Counted from the stretch's first letter, positions 11,690 to 56,847 are shown. The stretch is 64,000 bases of DNA from Monoplex corrugatus (GCA_030674185.1 JAPXFY010000026.1:33892167-33956166), one strand, 5' to 3'. Notes: generated from the sequence alone by a model not told the origin. Made by a program: numbers and translations.

Positions 11690-14191
11690 TCACATCACAA
11701 ATGACGTATATGTACAATAACCCAACCTGTAACTTCTGTCATTCTGACAAGGAAAGTTAGCAGGAAAGTCATAAACCCTGAAGGGCTAGGTTTTTTTTCT
11801 GAAAGTAGTGTACGATTGTACTCGGTTTAAAAATGTGTCTAAAAGACACAAAAATTATACTGGGAAAGGACTGGAAAATGTAATTAACCTGAACAAAGAT
11901 TAAACTACAGTAATAATAATGATAAAAAAAAAAAATCTCAACCAGCCTCAGAATAAGAAACACAAGCACATAGTGTCATGCGCTCGTGCATACACATCCG
12001 GTGACGTCGCTACTCCAAGCAAGAGTGATGACTTGCATTCAATCACGAGTCTACAAATGTCACTAAATCTGCATTCAACATGGACAGCAGCAGTTCAATC
12101 ACACACAATTCATTCTTGTTCACAACTGCAAATATTTCATTCCATCCTGATAGCCAGCATTCAAAAGGCTGTTGGAAGTTAAAACCCTTTCTCCTAATTC
12201 AACTTGAACAAAGACCTGTCTTCCTGACCATGTACCATGGAGATACACAGTCGTAATATGTTTGCTGACACAAAACAAAACTCAACGAACCTGTACAATG
12301 ACTGACTAGATGTCTTGTCCCTTACGCAAATCCTGCTAATGGGCAATCAACTTAAAATTTACATGTTCATTTGGATTTCATGAACTCAAAACAAAATCAG
12401 CAAACAAAAAATAACAGCAAACAAACAAATCACTTTCAAAAAACAAACAAACAAAAGACAAAAGGCCTGAAACAGTGACTGGACATCCCATATTCATAAG
12501 CACTTTGCGCAAGATACGCTTGTATCATGTGTTGCAGAAATATCGGTGTCAATTAACAAATGCAGGCATGGGAATAGGTCAAGATGAAAAATTCTGAAAA
12601 ACTACCGGTGCCTGGGGATATGTTCCCCTGAAAAAATATGAAAAGCTAGTTCAAAATCTGCGCAATCTGGGGCTATCTGACATTCTGGAAATACCAATGT
12701 TGGTAGTCAAAATCATGATTATTTTCATGAAAACTGACTGTCATTTCCTTTCTGTGTTTACACGACGTTTAAAGCGGCAAAAATGGCAACAAAAAAACAA
12801 CAACAACAAAAAGCGTAATTTGAGTGTTTCTGAAGTCTCTCTCCTAACATTACTTGGTTAATAGTTAGTACAGTGACCTATTTTCTTGGTAGGAAAAGGG
12901 TTAATACAGTGAAATTTAAGACTGTATATATGTATATGCCTCTGTACGTTCCAGCCCATGAGGATGGTGAGAAAACAATGGCTGAACAGCTGTCCTGTCA
13001 GAACACCATTTGCCCTCATAGTCTCATTCCAGATCCTGGCCAGGAAGGCTTTGCAGGGAGTACATATCAAGACAGTGTGGCACCTACATTCCGACTCATA
13101 GCCTGGCTGGATTTATAAAAACTATTTGTTCTATTTGCTTCATGCGATATTTTTCAGTGCCCTTGAAATTCACCTTGATTTTTTTATGGACTCGTTTTCA
13201 ACTTTTCACAGTTTTCCCTAGCCTCAGAGGAGCAAAAGTTCCTCCAGAAATTCCCCTTTTGTTTGCTTGAAAATGCCATCATTTCTTTGTCAATTTCTAA
13301 TTTTTCTCCAGTTTTGGGGGGACATGACCCCTTCAACAAGGAGTGCTGCCCCTGTAACCCACTAGGGGCCTGGGTGGCCTGGCCTGGACCCCTCCTTTCA
13401 TGCTTTGAAATGTCCAAAATTGCTCTCACACACTACTCTAGAGTCAGCTTGGCAAACAACAATACCCACTCCTCTTCAAAGCACCTTACCCAGTGCCGAA
13501 CAGTCATGCATCCAGTCCTACTTGGTCAACAAAAAAAATCACAAGTTGTAAGTTTCATTCACATCACCAGCCAGTTGCAAACCCACAACAAGCCTGGATG
13601 ACAGGCAGTCCATCACTACACACCAGAACTTCTCAGGTAGGGGTGGGGGGGAATATCATTTGTACAGAAAATGGTATGATAAATGCACTCATTCAGGCTC
13701 TGATGATACCCAAGCTTACAAACAAAAGTGGTTCAGATGAAACTCGAGCTTACAAAAAGTGGCATCAGTACACAAAAGATATGGCACTTTCTTTTGCTGA
13801 AAAAAACCCAACAACAATAGGATTCAAGAGACCCCCAGCCAAACCATCAATGGACTGCACTGGAAAGGCTTCAAAGGCATAGCAGAATCTTCGGTGTTCA
13901 GTATTAACTGGCTGGCAGGATCTTACAGAAATGACAGAAATTTAAAATAGGATCTTCAATCACAGCCAATATGCCTGAAATACATTAAAACCTTTTTTTT
14001 AGGTTAATAATTTCCAACACAAAAATTTCATAAAAAAGGATTCACCTAAATGCCAACAAAAAAACTTTCAAAACAAAGTATTCATGATCAAAACTGTGAA
14101 TCTGCCACCAACATCCTACTTTAACACTGGACAACTCTTATCTGTGCTGTTCCAACTTCTCACAAGATTCCAAAACACCCAGCCCAACAGG
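11690..14191 (-). other. Probable 3' UTR or flank of the WDR45-like gene
   Basis: AT-rich sequence with no protein I recognise. Open frames here are short and lack family motifs. A G-rich segment at 13300-13400 resembles the family also seen near 15.4 and 33.5 kb. Confidence 0.3.
13205..13420 (+). repeat. G-rich dispersed repeat, member 1
   Basis: GGGGCCTGGGTGGCCTGGCC context with GGGGGGACATGACCCCTTCA. It shares a 'GGTCCAGGGG...CAGGGG' style with segments at 15.36-15.50 and 33.48-33.56 kb. Low-confidence family. Confidence 0.3.
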
Positions 14192-46950
<32,759 letters not shown>

Positions 46951-46959
46951 CTTTCAATT

Positions 46960-47725
46960 CTGCAATAAATCATCAACCTTGTTACATATCATTCAACTGT
47001 CAAGACAATGAAACAGTTGAAACAAACCATACAGTGGTAAACTAACTACTTTAAAAATTCTTAGTATGGAAATTTACATTTGCCCCCAACAACATATGAT
47101 TATAACTTTACAGAACTGTCTTAAAACTCATAACGTAGATGGCTACCGAACTGCGCCAAACATTAAAAAATGAAATGTTCCTTACATACAAAGTCAGTCT
47201 AACTCTAAGTCACTGAGTTAGCTATCAACTAAAGTTGTCACTGTTCTGATCTCTCCCGGTTTTCATCAGTGGGATGACTTTTGCTGTGTGACTGGGTCTC
47301 TCTCTTTGCTGAACATGAGGCGGTCATGTGATGTGAGAACTTGTTTGCAGTTACAGGAAGTTCAAATTTGACATTTGTGTACTACTAAGCAGTATGGATG
47401 ACCCTCCACAATTTCCAGTGCTTATCTAAATTTTCTTTCTTGAATTGTGAGATTATCTCAGGTTATACTGAATTTTCCATGAAAACTGATGTTGTGTTGT
47501 TGTGTTCTTGTACTGTTGTTTATGTTACCCTTGCGATGTTTTGATGCTCTCTAACTACATTCTAGCAGTGTCTCCTAGTCCTATGAATACATTACCAGTC
47601 AACACAAGCTATGAGGAACATCACATTTTTCATCAAATTCTGCTTTATCACTGGGATGTACCATTCGTAACTTCTAAGTACTGAAAAGCTTACATTAACA
47701 CCTGTTGTATCATTTGTGGAATATC
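46960..47725. other. Upstream of first coding exon, no gene seen
   Basis: AT-rich. An M-box-like TCATGTGA lies at 47324-47331. No clear TATA box or noncoding exon is identified. Confidence 0.35.
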
Positions 47726-47923
47726 TTAACCCTTTGACTCTCTCACCCTATCCACCAACTGCAAAAACTTAACCCTTAGAATCCATCACCCTATCCACCA
47801 GCTTCCTGCAGGGAGCTGGTGGGTGGATAGGGTGACAGATTCAAAGGGTTAAGTTTTTGCTTTGCTAGCATGGTTGGCAATGCATGATACTGGTGGCCAG
47901 GGTGCAGGAGTCAAAGAGTTTAA
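47726..47923 (+). mobile_element. Palindromic TTAA element, copy 7 (best preserved)
   Basis: TTAACCCTTTGACTCTCTCA at left and the inverted form ending GTTTAA at right. An inner unit bounded by AACTTAACCC and GGGTTAAGTT has arms of about 40 bases. The right spacer has TTTGCTAGCATGGTTGGCAA. Confidence 0.85.
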
Positions 47924-48817
47924 TAGTCTTTTTGACAGGTCTTGATATATGAAATGTGCTGCAGGTGAATCGTCTTTTCATTTTTATCGAGTTCTACCGA
48001 GTTGTAGGTGTGTTCTGGAAAAGGGATGGTGCAACCCAGCCCTTTTTTGTCATTGCTGTTGGTTTTCGCTTTGTATAGTAATCCAGTATTGAATGTGGCT
48101 GGTCCACCCACTCCCCTCCCCCAGTTCTCACTGGCTACCACAGAACCTGATCATTAGCGCAATTGTAGTCAGCTACATCTCTGGTCGTTCCAACTGAGGT
48201 GACATCACATCAGTACATCTAAAGCTTCTGTCACATGTTTTATTTATAAATGCTTAGACTTCGTTTTGATCCTCTATTTCCATGTTGATCATGTGAGCTA
48301 TATGAAAAGGGTCATGAACACTGAATGTGTTGTTGATGGTGATCTGACAAGAAATTCAAATACTGATCTGAGGGCACTGGTTTAGAACCATAGTTTTACC
48401 ATATTCAATTATGAAATGTGTCAGAGTGCCTCATTTTCAAAAAGAAATGTGTCCATTCTCCTCTATTGATGTGTGGTTTAGCTTAAAATTTTGTTTTCAT
48501 ATTGTTTGGGGAAGATTTTTCTGTTGAAAAATGCACCAAACTATGAAATACACCAAACTATGAAATACATACTATGTCCGTGCAGTTACACAGGAAAAAA
48601 AAAACAGTCCAACCTGAGACAAAATGCGATGAACAGAGAAAAGATTCAAGTTTCAACACAGACTGTCAACACTGAACATGTAATCTACCCTTTCAAAACT
48701 GTGGAATCAAAAACCTAACATTCACTTGCCCTAAAACCCTTTAGTTTAAGTCTTCAAATGTTAAAAATCAGCAGCAGCAAACTGCTCTTGCTGAAATCTC
48801 TGTCTTTCCTATGACCA

Positions 48818-48972
48818 GAGCACTTTGACTCCTGCACCCTCTTCATCAGCATTCTGCATTGTCAACCATTCTAGCAAAGCAAAATCCTGCAGAAAACTGG
48901 TGAATAGGGTCAGGGAGTCAAAGGGTTAAGTTTTTGCAGCTGGTGGATAGGGTGCAGGAGTCTATGGATTAA
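48818..48972 (-). mobile_element. Palindromic TTAA element, copy 8
   Basis: CTTTGACTCCTGCACCCTCT to GGAGTCTATGGATTAA, spacer TTCTAGCAAAGCAAAA on the left, so inverted. The left inner arm is deleted. Confidence 0.75.
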
Positions 48973-48979
48973 TCATAAT

Positions 48980-50250
48980 GACTAATGAGAACAAGAAACT
49001 TAACACACACAGAGCTTATGCCAGACACAGAGGAAGCGAAAAGCTGTGTGACATCATTCAGGCATGTCACAAACATTTTCTTAGAAAAAAAATCATCAAT
49101 TCATCATCACTGAAACGAGGAAAATGGATCTTTACTAAAGTATATAAAAAAAAAAATTTCTATAGCTGAAATCCTAAAAATCATGTACTTTTTCCCCCAC
49201 ACAGAATTACACAACAGAAAAAGATCATTTGTTTAATTAAGCTTGCTTTGTGAATATACCTTAAAAGCAACTTAACTCTGTCAGGACCAAAACAAGCAAA
49301 AACTAAATGCAATCACAAAGTAAGACTTAGTAAACTTTCTATATGACTGAACAGAAGAAATCTTATGTTAAAACAAGTAAAATTTCATTATTTTTTATGC
49401 ACTTTTGAAAGGCAAAATATATAATGAAAATTACCAATAAATCTTATAATGAAGGTATAGCAAATAGAATTAACATCAATTTAAATCAACAGTTGTGTTT
49501 CCCATTTTACTTCACCGTTTGCATAAAAAAAATTTGTGGATTGTGTTTTCAACAATTTTGTACCTAACGCACTTGCGTATTGTGTTTTCAATGAATTTCT
49601 ATTACACCAAGATGATCAAACCAACGTAATGATTTCCTTTTTATTTGTAAACAAAGAAAAAAAAAGACAGCCTATACTAATGATTTGAGCGTACCATTGC
49701 CATAATGATCATACGACATTCAGTTTGCTGATCAAGCTTAGCTATCAGTTCAGAGAGATCTTTTCTTTTTAATTCTGATGTGTCAAACTTTTTTTTTTTT
49801 TCAAATCTGACATAAACAGAAATGATCCTGTCTACTGTGACATGATAAAAACAAATGCACAGCACTTACTTCAGGCCCACAAACAACAAAACTGGAGACT
49901 TGACAATCCACTTCTTTTTTGACATGAATGTTCTAGTATATTTTTTCACTCTCTAAAAAGTAAAATAAGGGCTAAGACTAGTAAGAGCTACATCTGCCTT
50001 GTCAAAGACAGATGCTGTCTTCAGCCACAGAAATCAAGAAAGGAATGAGAACCCTTGCTGTCACAGGTGGCAGTCCTGTGTATGGTACACAATCTACCTC
50101 TTCCTTCGGCACCACCATCATCTATATATATATATATCCATTCAAGGCAGAAGCTCCATGCATGAGAAGCATCAGATGAACCCTTGGCATGAATAGTATT
50201 TTAAAACAATGATAAATTAGGAGTGCAAACTGGAAACTCCTCGGACAAAA
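48980..50250. other. No gene seen
   Basis: AT-rich DNA with poly-A runs. Short frames only. Confidence 0.4.
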
Positions 50251-50267
50251 CACCATGATACATCACA

Positions 50268-50419
50268 ATGTACTACACCAGTCTAAACACTAGCCTAACC
50301 CTCAAGATCAGTTTTCTCCATACAGGCAGCTAACCCAAAGTGTGACATTTAGTGTACTGGTAGGTTCAGTGATGAGATCAAGATTTTGCATTTGTACTAC
50401 ATACACTACACTGTTTAAC
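50268..50419 (+). repeat. Duplicated segment, copy 1
   Basis: ATGTACTACACCAGTCTAAA through GATGAGATCAAGATTTTGCA. About 97% identical by eye to 51924-52089, in the same orientation, apart from a few small indels. Confidence 0.9.
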
Positions 50420-50569
50420 ACAGAATAGTTCATGGGTTTACAGAGGCAGGTTTCTCACATCCCTACATAACTTAACAGTACACAAGTCATTCCCTCACAC
50501 TGGTCCGAGTGGTGTGTGACAGCTACCTAATTTAAATGCAACTTTTCTCCCATATTTCATCCACGACTA

Positions 50570-50803
50570 CTAGTACCTATTCAATCTGACCACATTCAAT
50601 TTCTTTTGAGCTTCTTGATCTTGCCCTGCAAACCCTTCCAAAGTAGCTTTCCTTAACTGTATCCTTGAAAACATGGAATCTTTTCGGGCTTTACCAACCA
50701 TCAGCAATTCTTTGAAACAAACAAGTCCAAGTGGATTATATCTATTTTTGGTCATTCTGAAACACAAGTCCTGTGTTCCCTCCTCACACATGGTAAAATT
50801 CAA
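50570..50803 (-). CDS. Unassigned coding-like stretch, about 75 residues
   Basis: A minus-strand open frame with lysine/arginine-rich, protein-like codons (NPLGLVCFKELLMVGKARK, then SMFSRIQLRKATLEGFAGQD). No family is recognised and no firm splice sites join it to 51075-51277. Confidence 0.25.
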   Translation of the reverse strand: MNFTMCEEGTQDLCFRMTKNRYNPLGLVCFKELLMVGKARKDSMFSRIQLRKATLEGFAGQDQEAQKKLNVVRLNRY

Positions 50804-50812
50804 TGCTCACTG

Positions 50813-50919
50813 TGATCAACATTAACACCCTCTTATTAACTTTCACGTTATCAACATTAACACCCTCTTAATCTTATTAACTTTCATGTGATCAACATTA
50901 ACACCCTCTTATTAACTTA
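50813..50919. repeat. Tandem repeat, about 36 bp, 3 units
   Basis: ATCAACATTAACACCCTCTT followed by ATTAACTTTCA(C/T)GT, three times. Confidence 0.88.
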
Positions 50920-51074
50920 GTCTTAACACAGAAACACCAGGACATCTCTGTACCTTCTGTCTGCATCTATGATCTATGGAGCTGGCTGCAGTTTGCTGCC
51001 TAACAGAACCTCATTTTCTATATTACTAAATGCCACTTACCACAGCCCTGAAAGTGGCAAGCAGGAAAAAATAA

Positions 51075-51277
51075 AACTTCACTCACCAATGGTGAACATG
51101 CGATAATGATTCAAACCTGTCCACGTACCACAATGAAGCTTACACCGCTTCACAAGTTTTCTTATCGGATCATTCGGCTTTACTGATTCTTGGTAAACAG
51201 TGACCAGGCACTTGCTGTCATGGAACCACATGCACCTCAGTGATGATGTGCTCAAATGCAACACTGCCTACAGAAAC
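51075..51277 (-). CDS. Coding-like exon upstream of the WDR45-like gene
   Basis: Bounded by a good acceptor (GTTTCTGTAG) and a strong donor (GTGAGTGAAG). The minus frame is open throughout (LRCMWFHDSKCLVTVYQESV and further residues). It is unrecognised. It lies between the CpG-rich patch at 52.6 kb and exon 1, so it could equally be a noncoding 5' exon. A plus-strand frame over 51200-51469 is also open and competes with this call. Confidence 0.3.
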
Positions 51278-51923
51278 TTCTATTGGGATGAAAAGTTGGT
51301 CATCAGCCAATCAGGGAGTCAACAAAACTTTCTTCTCAAAATGAAGGAGTTTATATTGTTGGTTTACCATGAACAGTCAAATCTGGTGGCATATACGACC
51401 TGTACAAGAAATATGTCACTCGCAGGCACGTTGGACTTTGTGAGTCTGGCTGATAAATTTGACTTGTAAGATTTTATATCAACTTGTAAAACTTTTGAAG
51501 GCTAGCAGGCAGAGGTACTGACTTTCAGGGCTGCAACATGTCTTTTTTTTTTTTTTAACTTTTCATAATATATTTGTAACTTAAGTGGAAAGTGATCTGT
51601 ATCAAGTTTATGCAAAAAGCATGCATCATACAGAAACAATACAGTTTGCTGACTGCATAATGTATACAGTCAATCACAAATAAACCTTTCACTCCAGAAT
51701 GAGTACATGGAGTTAAACTCATAATAATGGGTGTAACAGTGGGTGTAATGATATAATTATAATGGTGGTAATCAGGATAATAATTAGTCACCACTCTATG
51801 CAATCTTTTTTGGCTCATGTTTTCCTAGTCATCCCCAACTGTCTAATTCATTCCTGTTCCACTTGGGTAACGGTGCAGTTTAGCTCTCTCATGAATTATA
51901 CATACAGCGACATGATCATGTTG

Positions 51924-52089
51924 ATGTACTACACCAGTCTAAACACTAGCCTAACCCTCAAGATCAGTTTTCTCCATTTACAGGCAGCTAACCCAAAGTG
52001 TGACATTTAGTGTACTGGTACTAGTGGTAGGTTCAGTGATGAGATCAAGATTTTGCATTTGTACCTACATACACTGCACTGTTTCACAC
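51924..52089 (+). repeat. Duplicated segment, copy 2
   Basis: Second copy of 50268-50419, 1656 bases away, with small insertions (an extra TTA and GTACTAGTG). Confidence 0.9.
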
Positions 52090-52559
52090 TAATTTAGTTC
52101 TAACCCTGGCCTACCCCCACTCTTATCTCTGGGCTGTCAATCTATTCACACAGAAAACCAATCCCAAAGGTGTGGGTAAAAGTGGACTTTAAATTGTTTA
52201 ATATATTAGACTCTGTATCCATGCTCAAGATCCGTAGGCGTGAGAGTACTAAACCACTGTCTCAGTTTCCTTGGTAAAATCATGCACGAATAAGGAGACT
52301 GTTCATTTTCAATTCTGTATCATTTGACAGTGTGAAACAAGTTACTGCTTTTGCAAATTTCATCATTCGAGATTATCCTATGCTTTGGTTCTTAGCAAAA
52401 ACATCAACATGCATCAAAATCAACAGTTCTACTTCACCTGGACACTATTCACCTACTATCCTTTAGAAAGTGCACAAACTTGAACGATACTGGCAATTTC
52501 GAAGACGTGCTTCCAGCTGATGTCGGATAACCATTTTAGCTTGCCTCATTTCATTTTGT

Positions 52560-52910
52560 ATTGTAAGCAAACTTCGTCCATCACGCGACACACAGCTCCG
52601 ATTGGCCCCGACCGATCACATGACAAATGAAATACACTTTTTCTCTTTCCCCCCAAAAAAAGGTTCGATTTTAATTAACTACGTTTCGTCTGCTTTTTTT
52701 GTCTGCGCTGTCCAACTGCAAATCCAATAATAATACCATTCGTAATGCGAAAACAGTCCGTGTCAAAGACTGCTCGTTCAAGTCGTTGCACTCTACGATG
52801 AAACGCATCCGATTGGTTCGTCTTTTTAAGTTTGTTGAAAAACAATCGGTCAGCTGCCTTCTCGGTTGTAATTTCATCGGTCACTAATTTTTGCAACTTC
52901 GGTAAAAGCC
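52560..52910. promoter_or_regulatory. CpG-rich patch, candidate promoter
   Basis: I count roughly two dozen CpG in about 340 bases, far above the surrounding AT-rich DNA. It contains inverted CCAAT boxes (CCGATTGG at 52598 and near 52810) and an E-box/M-box TCACATGA at 52616-52623. It sits about 5.6 kb upstream of the first coding exon of the WDR45-like gene, which needs an upstream noncoding exon. Overlapping open frames (52675-52896 minus, 52699-52887 plus) are probably by-products of the composition. Confidence 0.35.
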
Positions 52911-53679
52911 TGCACTACAGGCTGCTGCATTGTCTCAGTCAGTCAGTAGGCCTATCTATCACTGTATCAGTACCTGTGACTGTCAAAGTTGCGATTTTAA
53001 TTTAAGCGATGCGTGGGTCAAGGCCCCAAGCCCAAACTTTTGCTGCGGTCGCCCCAAGATGAAGAACAATCATTGGTATGAAATTATACAATTATACTTA
53101 ACGTGTTACAAGTCCTACTATTTCACTAAGCTCTATCTTCCTGTCTTCTATGTGAAACCAGATGACCTGTCTCTTTCCAATATTAGTGGCTTACCCTACC
53201 TTCTAAGTTTAAATCCTTGGGCAGGAAGTCTTGTGGCTCTTTTTTTCTTGAAGCCAACGCTTCTTAATTTTCGATTTCCTTTCATGCAATGGCAAATTCT
53301 TACGGAGAATAACGAGACTGACGGATCATCTAAAACTTTAATATAATCCCAAACCAATCGATCACATAAAGTAACACTTGAAAGCGTTCCTGAATGTTTG
53401 AACAACCCTTCGTGTTCCTCTCACCTGAATTTTTGTAAACAAAGAAATGGTAAAGTTAAAAGGTAGGATCGAAAACTGTATACGCTACAAAATTGGATAG
53501 AAAGAGCACACAAAAGCAGTAATACAGTGTTTGTAGTGATTAAGATTACACTTATGTTCTAAACCAAAACAGACATCTTGCAGATTATTATTTGCCATTT
53601 TACTTATAAACAGAATTGTTCCGTATCCAATCCGTATCTTTTAACACAAAATCAACTCCATCAAACAACGAAAAAGCTG

Positions 53680-53786
53680 ATATATATATATATACCTATG
53701 CTACCAAACAAACAAACGCAAAAGTCGGCTCTTTGATATATATATATATATACACATGCATCTCTCTCTCTCTCTCTCTCACTCTG

Positions 53787-53824
<38 letters not shown>

Positions 53825-53912
53825 ATATATATATATAGATAAATATGTATGTGTGTGTGTACAGACAGACATACAGAGAGAGAGAGTGAGAGAGAGAGAG
53901 AGAGAGAGAGAT
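53680..53912. repeat. TA, CT and GA microsatellite cluster
   Basis: Two (TA)n stretches, (CT)n at 53761-53803, (TA)n to 53837, and (GA)n at 53876-53910. The CT and GA tracts could pair as a hairpin. Confidence 0.95.
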
Positions 53913-53984
53913 TTCCAGGAGTGACTATAAATGTCTAAATTCGAATCACATAGACCTACATAAATAATATGATTATTTCAGTTT

Positions 53985-54075
53985 CAGTTTCAGTTTCTCA
54001 AGACGACGTCTCCGCGCTCCGAACGAATCCCATATCCATTAACGTCACAGGTGCCCTGTGTATGGTGATTATGTC
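53985..54075 (+). repeat. CAGTTTCAGTTTC-type dispersed repeat
   Basis: TTTCAGTTTCAGTTTCAGTT then CTCAAGACGACGTCTCCGCG and CGAACGAATCC. It resembles a repeat I remember from marine snail sequences (from memory only). Confidence 0.35.
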
Positions 54076-54242
54076 AGAACTTCCAAAGCACACAGTGTCT
54101 CAATGATCAGTTCTCCTGGCCCTAACTCAGTTCTCTCTCACTACACGCAGACAGAAATCCTGTTTTTGGCCAAAACACCTGACTCGATCTCTCCTGGTGT
54201 TTTTAAGAAAATAGCAGAAGGCTATCTACTTTCAAAGCGTAT

Positions 54243-54366
<124 letters not shown>

Positions 54367-54703
54367 ACGCATATAATATATATTCGTACATACATACATA
54401 CCAAAAATGTTTACACAAGAAAACTATTTTGAAACTCATTTTAAAGAAGTAACTTCAGATCAATCTTTGTCAGTTAAAATTGCAGAATCATTGGTTCACA
54501 GTCCTGTTAATGCATTACTTTAAGTTTATGAAGTTTATACTTTAACGTTAAATTTCCCCTTCACATTGTTTATGTAAATAGTTAGTGTTAATTGTTAGTG
54601 TTATGTTCTTGTTCCATTTTTCTATTTTCACACCTACATGTGTCTTCTCATACTCTGTCTTCTCTCTGCCCCCAATCCAACCAGCCCAACACATCCTCCA
54701 TCT

Positions 54704-54726
54704 GCCCCCCCCCCCCCCCCCCCCCC
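54704..54726. repeat. C homopolymer
   Basis: A run of about 22 C. Confidence 0.9.
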
Positions 54727-54779
54727 GTCTAACATCACTCTTAGTGAAAAGACGTTAAATCAAAGAACGAACATACAAT

Positions 54780-55062
54780 ATGTATGTGTGTGTGTGTGTG
54801 CGCGCGCGCGTGTATGTGTGTTCTACAAAATTGCAGAGATTGATACACGCAACCTTTCTAAGTCTGGCCATGTTGCAACTTATCTGTATGTATGTATGTA
54901 TGTATGCATGTATGTATGTATGTGTTGTATAGTATGTATGTATGTATGTATGTATGCATGTATGTATGTATGTGTGTATGCATGTATATATGTGTACATG
55001 TATATGTATGTGTGTACGTGCTCGTGTGTATGTGTGTGTGTGTGTCTGAGTGTCTGTGTGCA
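54780..55062. repeat. TG/CG and (GTAT)n microsatellites
   Basis: (TG)n with GCGCGCGCG, then (GTAT)n with GCAT variants to 54980, then TG-rich. Confidence 0.95.
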
Positions 55063-55224
55063 TGAAAGACATATTTATCAAAAAAAAATTTTTTAATTTG
55101 TATTTCAATTTTCTTACGTATACACCCTTTGTGCAATAGTGGTTTTATTTACTATTTCTGATTTCGTGTTATTGTCTGTTGTTATTATAAATGAGCATGT
55201 CATGTTTGTAATCAGTTAACTAAC

Positions 55225-56217
55225 ATGCAAGTGTTTTCATATGGCACTTACTCTCAATCTGCATACCTGACCTGTGGTGTTCCACAAGGATCTGTCCTTG
55301 GCCCTGTTCTTTTCACTCTTTACACCTCCCCCCTGTCCACCATCATCAACTCCCACTCTGTAAAACACCACTTCTATGCTGATGACACCCAACTTCAAGA
55401 CAGTGACTCACCTGACAATATACAGTGCCTCCTGACTCGCACCACTGAGTGTTACTCGGACATTAAAAATTGGATGACATACAACAAACTTCAGCTTAAT
55501 GATGACAAGACAGAAGCTATCCTCATTGGCACCCGTCAGAAACTTTCCCAGCTGCCTCCTCTTTCTCTCCCATTATGTAACACATCAGTCCCAATTTCTG
55601 ATTCAGCTAAAAACCTTGGTGTCTGCATTGACTCTACCCTCTCCATGAACAACTTCGTTTCTCAAACTGCCAGATCTTGCTACTATCACCTCCATCGTAT
55701 AAGGCTGATCAGGAAGTATCTCTCTGTCGAAACAACTGCAAAACTCGTTCTCTCCTTCATAATGTCTCGCATTGACTATTGCAATTCACTCCTGTCCGGT
55801 CTTCCTGCCTCCACCATTCACATCCTACAGCGCATTCAAAACAATGCTGCACGCCTTGTACTCAAAAAGAAAAAAGCTGACCACATATCTCCTCTCCTGG
55901 CACAACTTCACTGGCTCCCTGTATCAAAGCGCATACAGTACAAACTAGACACCATGTGCTACAAAAGCCTCAATAACGCAGCTCCCGATTACCTGTCAAG
56001 CCTACTTGAGATCTATGTTCCCTCATGTACCCTCCGCTCTGCCTCCGATCCCCTGACTTTTCGCTTTCCACGCACTAAGCTCAATACCTATGGTCCACGA
56101 GCCTTCTCTGTTGCTGGTCCACTCTCCTGGAACAAACTTCCTCTCTCAGTCCGTCAGCAACCTACTTTTGTCTCCTTCAAGTCCGCTCTCAAAACTCACC
56201 TTTTCTCCTCTGCATAA
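55225..56217 (+). CDS. LINE reverse transcriptase, C-terminal part, intact frame
   Basis: 330 open codons. [13 protein letters not shown] at residues 18-30 and the catalytic YADD at 51-54 are intact. The thumb and C-terminal region follow ([34 protein letters not shown]), typical of the CR1/L2 branch of Jockey-group elements. The endonuclease and the RT motif carrying the first catalytic aspartate are missing, so it cannot be autonomous. No stop or frameshift suggests a young insertion. The ATG at its start is probably fortuitous. Confidence 0.9.
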   Translation: MQVFSYGTYSQSAYLTCGVPQGSVLGPVLFTLYTSPLSTIINSHSVKHHFYADDTQLQDSDSPDNIQCLLTRTTECYSDIKNWMTYNKLQLNDDKTEAILIGTRQKLSQLPPLSLPLCNTSVPISDSAKNLGVCIDSTLSMNNFVSQTARSCYYHLHRIRLIRKYLSVETTAKLVLSFIMSRIDYCNSLLSGLPASTIHILQRIQNNAARLVLKKKKADHISPLLAQLHWLPVSKRIQYKLDTMCYKSLNNAAPDYLSSLLEIYVPSCTLRSASDPLTFRFPRTKLNTYGPRAFSVAGPLSWNKLPLSVRQQPTFVSFKSALKTHLFSSA

Positions 56218-56347
56218 AATCCTGACCTCACTCAATCCCCTCTGCAGTCTGTCTCCACTCGGAGGGGAATCATATTGTAATATATAATTGTATATAATAT
56301 GCTCTCTATAATTTTACATTGCTTTTATTCTTTATCCCCATTTATAG

Positions 56348-56386
56348 CCGTGTGTGTGTGTGTGTGTGTGTGTGCGTGCGCGCGCG

Positions 56387-56422
<36 letters not shown>

Positions 56423-56460
56423 CGTGCGTGCGTGTGTGTGCGTGCGTGCATGTGTGTGTG
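56348..56460. repeat. TG/CG microsatellite
   Basis: Interrupted (TG)n with GCGCGCG and GTGCGTGC, inside the LINE 3' UTR. Confidence 0.95.
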
Positions 56461-56847
56461 TCTGTTTCAGCGCTTAGATTTGATTTTTATCAAGATTTTG
56501 CGCTATATAAATATTGTAATTATTATATTGTAATTAGAGGTTTTTCTTCCTGATAGTCTTTGTCAACTCAGTATCATCCATCGCTGATTCAGTGTTATAA
56601 TTTGTTCTCATTCTTATTCTTGACGAAATATATGCTTAGAGTGTTTTGAATCAATGGATTCTTGTCGGATATAGGTTTCCGACATGGTAATTTTCGTTTC
56701 AGAGTATGTGTCCGACAGATTTTCAATTTTTCTCGTGTGTACTGAAATCAATTAAAGGGAATTAAATCTGAACTGGGATATCAGACAGTTTTGTAGCAGT
56801 TTTTTCCCTTAGACCATTATTGTGCCACTACTAGTCATTATTAATAT

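Larger units (their letters stand above)
55225..56535 (+). mobile_element. CR1/L2-type LINE, 5' truncated
   Basis: An open ORF2 remnant followed by a 3' UTR containing TG microsatellites and ending GCGCTATATAAATATTGTAA. The 5' end stops inside the reverse transcriptase, typical of incomplete LINE insertion. Confidence 0.88.

Noticed and set aside
51200..51469. 90-codon plus frame
   Set aside because: Competes with a minus exon with better splice signals; its upstream acceptor lacks a pyrimidine tract. Not excluded, only not preferred.
52675..52896. Two overlapping minus frames and one plus frame in the CpG-rich patch
   Set aside because: Three frames are open at once and none has homology I can see; the CpG-rich composition removes stops. 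Kept only as a promoter candidate.
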